Source of the DNA: Isoetes taiwanensis
Lineage: Eukaryota > Streptophyta > Lycopodiopsida > Isoetales > Isoetaceae
Direction of reading: 5' to 3'
Assembly (NCBI GenBank): GCA_021234155.1
Contig: JAJEKV010000028.1
Location: forward strand, 10,370,134 to 10,434,133
Length of the DNA stretch: 64,000 nt
Shown here: positions 57,701-64,000 of the stretch, in pieces
Layout: the number at the start of each line of letters is the position of its first letter
How positions within the stretch are numbered: position 1 is the stretch's first letter
Notes under the pieces: model-generated
What the model was told of the DNA's origin: nothing
Databases searched by the model: none
What the model saw: only the letters and a program-made list of their open reading frames with translations
Position numbers and translations under genes: made by a program

Positions 57701-60700
57701 GGCCCCCGATGCCGAGGCCTTTGTAGAAACCGCACTGCTTTGTCGTCGGCACCGGGGATGCTCCTGAATGGCAAATAGACCCCGCCAAATCGTCCCCTAA
57801 TGGCTAAATTACCCTAGGGAGCAAGTTACACTACGGGTTTTTGGCGAAGAAGGAAACACTCACGCCCCACGACAAGATCCCGCATGCACATCCTAGGCCA
57901 ATTGACTACGAAAGTGTGATGGAAGTGAGCTACTTTGGCGCTTCTTGGAGTTCGGGTGGTCTTCGGCCACTAACTTGGTCCCTGTGGCAATGTCGACGCT
58001 CGAGTCCATTGGCAGAGTCGATCGCGATTCCGAGAGCGGAGGTCGCCCACCCGTCCCTGTGGCCTTGGGGAGAGGAAATTTGGGGCAAGCAGCCCCTGAG
58101 GGATTTTAGGGTCCAAGGCCCGGCGGCCAACACCCCAACCCCACTTCAAGACACCTACCGCAAGGGTCCCTACCGACCGACAAGGAGAGGGCCTCAAACG
58201 TAAACCCCGTGGGCTGCCGTGCTCTAGAAGGGTTTACGCTTTTGGGGCCGAGTCCCGGTCCTGCTGCACTCTTGGGACTCGCCGAGAAGCAAGCAAATGG
58301 TGAGAATACGGAGCAAGGGGAACCGACGGAGCGGAGTTTGGGCCTTTCCTCCTCCCCGGATGTGGCAAGTAGAAGTCGGGGGGCTTTTGCAAAGGGCAAG
58401 ACATTCGTGAATTCGCAATTAATGCATTGCACGAAAAATAAATTCGCTTTTTTTTGATCCCTAATTCATCTCCAAAGACACGGCCCAATTTTCGAATTTT
58501 CTGAGAAGGTCTAGGTCAAAGGGTTAGCATTAGAACGGCCGGGCAGCCCGCTGTGGCAACCGAGCCGGCACCCTTCCCCAAGTCAAACGAGGCCAGACCT
58601 TGCAGATCCCTCACAAGAGGGGAGAGTCCCACCCCGTGAGGCGGGATCCAAAAAGTTCCCGAGGCAGCCCTTCCTCGGCAAAAGCCCCCCGGGTCGCACG
58701 CTTAACGACCACCCTCCCGAGCCCGGTTCCCCTATCCGACCGCTGATCCTCCGCTCAGGGGCCCCTCTTCGAAGGTCCAAAAGATTCCAGATCGGGTCCC
58801 GAGAACTTGTCAAACCGCTGGGCGCCCCGATGTCGGCCTTGTAGAAACCGTGACTGCTTTTGTCGTCGCACCGGGATGCTCCGAATGGCAAATAGACCCC
58901 GCCAAATCGTCCGAATGGCGAAATTACCCTAGGGAGCAAGTTACACGGTCGGTTTTATGAAAAGAAGGAAACACTCACGCCCCACGACAAGATCCCGCAT
59001 GCACATCCTAGGCCAATTGACTACGAGTGTGATGGAAGTGAGCTACTTTGGCGCTTCTTGGAGTTCGGGTGGTCTTCGCCACGAACTTGGTCCCTGTGGC
59101 AATGTCGACGCTCGAGTCCATTGGCGAGTCAGATCGCGATTCCTGAGAGCTGAGGTCGCCTCGGCCCGGCCCCGTGGCCTTGGGAGAGGAAATTTGGGGC
59201 AAGCAGCCCCGAGGGATTTTAGGGTCCGCGCCCGCCAACACCCCAACCCCATCTTCAAGACACTAAGGTCCCTACCGACCGACAAGGAGAGGGCCTCAAA
59301 CGTGAAACCCCGTGGGTTGCCGTGCTCTAGAAGGGTTTACGCTTTGGGGGCCGAAGTCCGGGTCTGTTGCACTTGGGACCCGCCGGAAGCGCCAATGAGA
59401 ATACGGAGCAAGGGGAACCGACGAAAGCGGAGTTTGGGCCTTTCCTCCTCCCGATGTGGCAAGTAGAAGCTCTGGGGCTTTTGCAAAGGGCAAGACATTC
59501 GTGAATTCGCAATTAATGCATTGCACGAAAATAAATTCCGCTTTTTGCCGATCCCTAATTCATCTCCAAAGACACGCCCAATTTTTCGGAATTTTCTGAG
59601 AAGGTCTAGGTCAAAGGTTAGCATAGAACGGCCGGGGCAGCCCGCTGTGGCAACCGAGCCGCACCCTTCCCCAAGTCAAACGAGGCCAGACCTTGCGTGG
59701 ATCCTCACAAGAGGGGAGAGTCCCGACCCCGTGAGGCGGATCCAAAAGTTCCCCAGGCAGTTCTTCCCCGGCAGCGCCCCCGGGCTGCACGCCACGACCA
59801 CCTCCTGAGCCCTGCCCCCTATCCGACCGCTGATCCTCCGCTCGTGGGCCCCTCTTCGAAGGTCCAAAAGATTCCAGATCGGGTCCGAGAACTTGTCAAA
59901 CCAAGGCCCCCCGATGTCAGCCTTTGTAGAAACCGCGACTGCTTTTGTCGTCGCACCGGGATGTTCCTAATGGCAAATAGACCCCGCCAAATCGTCCCCA
60001 CGAATGGCGAAATTACCCTAGGGAGCAAGTTACACCTGGCCGGTTTTTATGAAAAGAAGGAAACACTCACGCCTCCACGACAAGATCCCGCATGCACATC
60101 CTAGGCCAATTGACTACGAGTGTGATGGAAGTGAGCTACTTTGGCGCTTTGGAGTTCGGTGGTCTTCTGCCACGGAACTTGGTCCCTGTGGCAATGTCGA
60201 CGCTCCGAGTCCATTGGCAGAGTCGATCACGATTCTGAGAGCCGAGGTCGCCTCGGCCCGGCCCCTGTGGCCTTGGGGAGAGGAAATTTGGGGTGCAGCC
60301 CTGAGGGGATTTTAGGTCCGCAAGGCTCAAGGCCAACACCCCAACCCCATCTTCAAGACACGCGCAAGGTCCCTACGACCGGACAAGGAGAGGGCCTCCA
60401 AACGAAAACCCCGTGGGCTGCCGTGCTCTAGAAGGGTTTACGCTTGGGGGCCGAGTCCCCGGGTCCTGGCACTTGGGACCGCCGAGAGCAAAGAGCCGAG
60501 AATACGGAGCAAGGGGAACCGACGAGCGGAGTTTGGGCCTTTCCTCCTCCCGATGTGGCAAGTAGAAGCTCTGGGGCGCTTTTGGTAAAGGGCAAGACAT
60601 TCAGAATTCGCAATTAATGCATTGCACCTAAAATAAATTCCGGTTTTTGCCGATCCCTAATTCATCTCCAAAGACACTACCAATTTTTCGAATTTTCGAG

Positions 60701-63700
60701 AAGGTCTAGGTCAAAGGGTTAGATAGAACCGGCCGGGCAGCCCGCTGTAGGCAACCGAGCCGGCACCCTTCCCCAAGTCAAACGAGGCCGACCTTGCAGG
60801 ATCCTCACAAGAGGGGAGAGTCCGACCCCGTGAGGCGGATCCAAAAAGTTCCCGAGGCAGCTCCTTTTCCCGGCACGCCAAGCCCCCTGGTCAATCGCTA
60901 TCGACCACCTCCCGAGCCCGGCTCTATCCCACCGCTGATCCTCCGCTCGGCCCCCTTCGAAGGTCCAAAAGATTCCAGATCGGCCCGAGAACTTGTCAAA
61001 CCGCACGGCGCCCCGATGCTCCTACTTGTAGAAACCGCAGATCGCTTTTGTCGCTCGCACCGGGATGCTCCTAATGGGCAATAGACCCCGCCAAATCGTC
61101 CGAATGGCTTAAATTACCCTAGGGAGCAAGTTACACTGGCCGGTTTTATGAAAGAAGGAAACACTCACGCCTCCACGACAAGATCCCGCATGCACATCCT
61201 AGGCCAATTGACTACGAAAGTGTGATGGAAGTGAGCTACTTTGGCGCTTCTTGAGTTCGGGTGGTCTTCGCCACTAACTTGGTCCCTGTGGCAATGTCGA
61301 CGCTCGGAGTCCATTGGCGTAGTCGATCGCGATTCCTGAGAGCCGAGGTCGCCTCGTCCGGCCCCCGTGGCCTTGGGGAGAGGGAAATTTGGGCAAGCAG
61401 CCCCAGGGATTTTAGGGTCCGCCCTCAAGGCCAACACCCCAACCCCACTTCAAGACACGGCGCAAAGGTCCCTACCGACCGACAAGGAGAGGGCCTCCAA
61501 ACGAAAACCCCGTGGGCTGCCGTGCTCTAGAAGGGTTTACGCTTTTGGGGCCGAGTCCCGGTCTGCTGCACTTGGGACCTGGCCGAGAAGCGCTGTACCG
61601 GTGAATACGGAGCAAGGGGAACCGACGGAGCGAGTTTGGGCCTTTCCTCCTCCCGATGTGGCAAGTAGAAGTCGGGGGCGCTTTGCAGGGTAAGACATTC
61701 GTGAATTCGCAATTAATGCATTGCACCTAAAATAAATTCGGTTTTTGCCGGGCCGATCCCTAATTCATCTCCAAAGACACGGCCCAATTTTCGAATTTTC
61801 TGAGAAGGTCTAGGTCAAAGGGTTAGCATTAGAACGGCCGGGCAGCCTGCTGTGGCAACCGAGCCGCACCCCTTCCCCAAGTCAAACGAGGCCAGACCTT
61901 GCAGGATCCCTCACAAGAGGGGAGAGTCCGGACCCCGTGAGGCGGATCCAAAAGTTCCCGAGGCAGCTCTTCCTCGGGCAACAGCCCCCTGGTCGCACGC
62001 CACGACCACCCTCCCGGAGCCCGGCCCCTATCCCACCGCTGATCCTCCGCTCAGGCCCCTCTTCGAAGGTCCAAAAGATTCCGTGATCGGGTCCCGAGAA
62101 CTTGTCAAACCGCTGGGCGCCCCGATGTCCGCCTTTGTAGAAACCGGGCAAGACTGCTTTTGTCGCTCGCACCGGGATGCTCCTAATGGCAAATAGACCC
62201 CGCCAAATCGTCCGAATGGCGAAATTACCCTAGGGAGCAAGTTACACCTGGCCGGTTTTATGAAGAAGGAAACACTCACGCCCCACGACAAGATCCCCAC
62301 ATGCACATCCTAGGCCAATTGACTACGAAAGTGTGATGGAAGTGAGCTACTTTTTGGCTTCTTGGAGTTCGGGTGGTCTTCTCGCCACGGAACTTGGTCC
62401 CTGTGGCAATGTCGACGCTCGAGTCCATTGGCAGAGTCGATCGCGATTCCCAGAGCGGAGGTCGCCTCGGCCCGGCCCCCGTGGCCTTGGGGAGAGGAAA
62501 TTTGGGGCAAGCAGCCTCCTGAGGGATTTTAGGGTCCAAGGCCTTGGGCCAACACCCCAACCCCATCTTCAAGACACGGGCAAGGTCCCTACTGACCGAC
62601 AAGGAGAGGGCTCTCCCAAACGTGAAACCCCGTGGGTTGCCGTGCCTAGAAGGGTTTACGCTTTGGGGCCGAGTCCCGGGTCCCTTGCACTTGGGACCTC
62701 GCCGAGAAGCAAAGCAGCCGAGAATACGGAGCAAGGGGAACTGACGGAGCGAGTTTGGGCCTTTCCTCCTCCCCGATGTGGCAAGTAGAAGTCGGGGGCT
62801 TTTGCGCTGGGTAAGACATTCAGAATTCGCAATTAATGCATTGCACTAAAATAAATTCCGTTTTTGCCAGCGATCCCTAATTCATCTCCAGCACACGGCC
62901 CAATTTTCGAATTTTCTGAGAAGGTCTAGGTCAAAGGGTTAGCATTAGAATCCGGCCGGCAGCCCGCTGTGGCAAACGAAATAAACCCTTTCCCAAGTCA
63001 AACGAGGCCGACCTTGCGGGATCCCACAAGAGGGGAGAGTCCCACCCCGTGAGGCGGATCCAAAAGTTCCCGAGGCAGCTCTTCCCGGCCAAGCCTGGTT
63101 TACGCTTAATGACCACCCTCCCCGAGTCCTGCCTCTATCCCACCGCTGATCCTCCGCTCAAAAATGGGCCCCTCTTCGAAGGTCCAAAAGATTCCGTGAC
63201 GGGTCCGAGAACTTTGTCAAACCGGGCGGCCCCCCGATGTCCACTTTGTAGAAACCGCAGACTGCTTTTGTCGCTCGCACCGGGATGCCCCAATGGCAAA
63301 TAGACCCCGCCAAATCGTCCTAATGGCTAAAATTACCCTAGGGAGCAAGTTACACCGGCCGGGTTTTGCAAAAGAAGGAAACACTCACGCCTCCACGACA
63401 AGATCCCCGCATGCACATCCTAGGCCAATTGACTACACGAGTGTGATGGAAGTGAGCTACTTTGGCGCTTCTTGGAGTTCGGGTGGTCTTCCGCCACCTT
63501 AACTTGGTCCCTGTGGCAATGTCGACGCTCCGAGTCCATTGGCGTAGTCAGATCGCGATTCCGTGAGAGCGGAGGTCGCCTTCGCCCGGCCCCGTGGCCT
63601 TGGGGAGAGGAAATTTGGGGCAAGCAGCCCCGGAGGGGATTTTAGGGTCCAAGGCCTCAAGGCCAACACCCCAACCCACTTCAAGACACCTGCAAAAGGT

Positions 63701-64000
63701 CCCTACTTCCACTGACAAGGAGAGGGCCTCAAACGTAAACCCCGTGGGTTGCCGTGCTCTAGAAGGGTTTACGCTTTTGGGGCCGAGTCCCCGGTCCTGC
63801 ACTTGGGACCCGCCGGTAGCGCCAGCCTGCAGAATACGGAGCAAGGGGAACCGACGGAGCGAGTTTGGGCCTTTCCCCTCCCCCGATGTGGCAAGTAGAA
63901 GTCTGGGGCCTTTTGCTGGCAAGACATTCGTAGAATTCGCAATTAATGCATTGCACGAAAATAAATTCGTTTTTTGCCACGATCCCTAATTCATCTCCAA
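54738..64000. repeat. 1.1-kb GC-rich satellite array, about 8.4 copies, running off the window
   Basis: The block AATGCATTGCACGAAAATAA or a close variant recurs at 55085, 56202, 57306, 58421, 59515, 60616, 61715, 62835 and 63945, giving unit lengths from 1094 to 1120 bp (mean about 1108). All units are head to tail. Conserved blocks include GTTTGGGCCTTTCC, GACCCCGCCAAATCGTCC, TACCCTAGGGAGCAAG and CTTGGGGAGAGGAAATT. Units differ mainly by 1-4 base changes at recurring sites. I recognise no rRNA gene or protein domain; open frames across it change from unit to unit and are not conserved. Confidence 0.95.

Noticed and set aside
54738-64000. Many open frames of 60-190 codons on both strands in the satellite
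   Set aside because: Frames shift from unit to unit, are not conserved, and reflect GC-rich composition. No domain is recognisable.
54738-64000. Possibility that the array is ribosomal DNA
   Set aside because: No 18S, 5.8S, 25S or 5S core motif could be recognised in the unit.

Overview
This is nuclear DNA of a land plant. It has spliceosomal introns, an F-box gene, PLS-type PPR remnants, Ty3/gypsy, Ty1/copia, LINE, hAT, CACTA-like and Mutator-like remnants, and a PBS matching plant initiator tRNA-Met. The repeat density, long AT-rich intergenic DNA and decayed PPR genes fit a seed-free vascular plant (fern or lycophyte) best, but that is inference. All calls come from reading the sequence by eye; no similarity search was run.

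Layout. 0-10 kb: decayed CACTA, gypsy and copia remnants. 10.9-12.2 kb: 5'-truncated LINE. 12.6-13.8 kb: C-terminal exons of a TRM4/NSUN2-type tRNA m5C methyltransferase, frameshifted. 15.3-16.8 kb: PPR pseudogene. 17.65-18.77 kb: intact F-box gene, the clearest host gene, followed by serial copies of its 3' end. 20.57-22.13 kb: non-autonomous Mutator-like element with a 9-bp target duplication. 24.11-32.33 kb: a complete 8.2-kb DNA transposon with 29-bp perfect terminal inverted repeats and a 4-bp target duplication. Its unoccupied paralogous site is also in the window, at 34.99 kb. It carries a RING/coiled-coil gene and an HAD/FCP1-like phosphatase gene on the + strand, and a DDE-type transposase convergent to them. 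Inside its RING gene sits a 547-bp TRIM retroelement whose 177-bp LTRs each contain a complete tRNA-Ala(UGC)-like sequence.

35.5-46.2 kb: motif arrays, a kinase-like gene and a coiled-coil/RING-like gene whose in-frame stops all look like C-to-T changes, a cluster of hairpins, and a hAT transposase. 46.5-53.1 kb: a CACTA-like region rich in CGACGCC motifs, enclosing a pseudokinase gene. 54.74 kb to the window end: about 8.4 copies of a 1.1-kb GC-rich tandem satellite.

Two things stand out: the tRNA-bearing LTRs, and the repeated association of transposons with signalling-type cargo genes (RING, phosphatase, kinase). Most genes are broken. The F-box gene and the phosphatase cargo gene are the best candidates for function.
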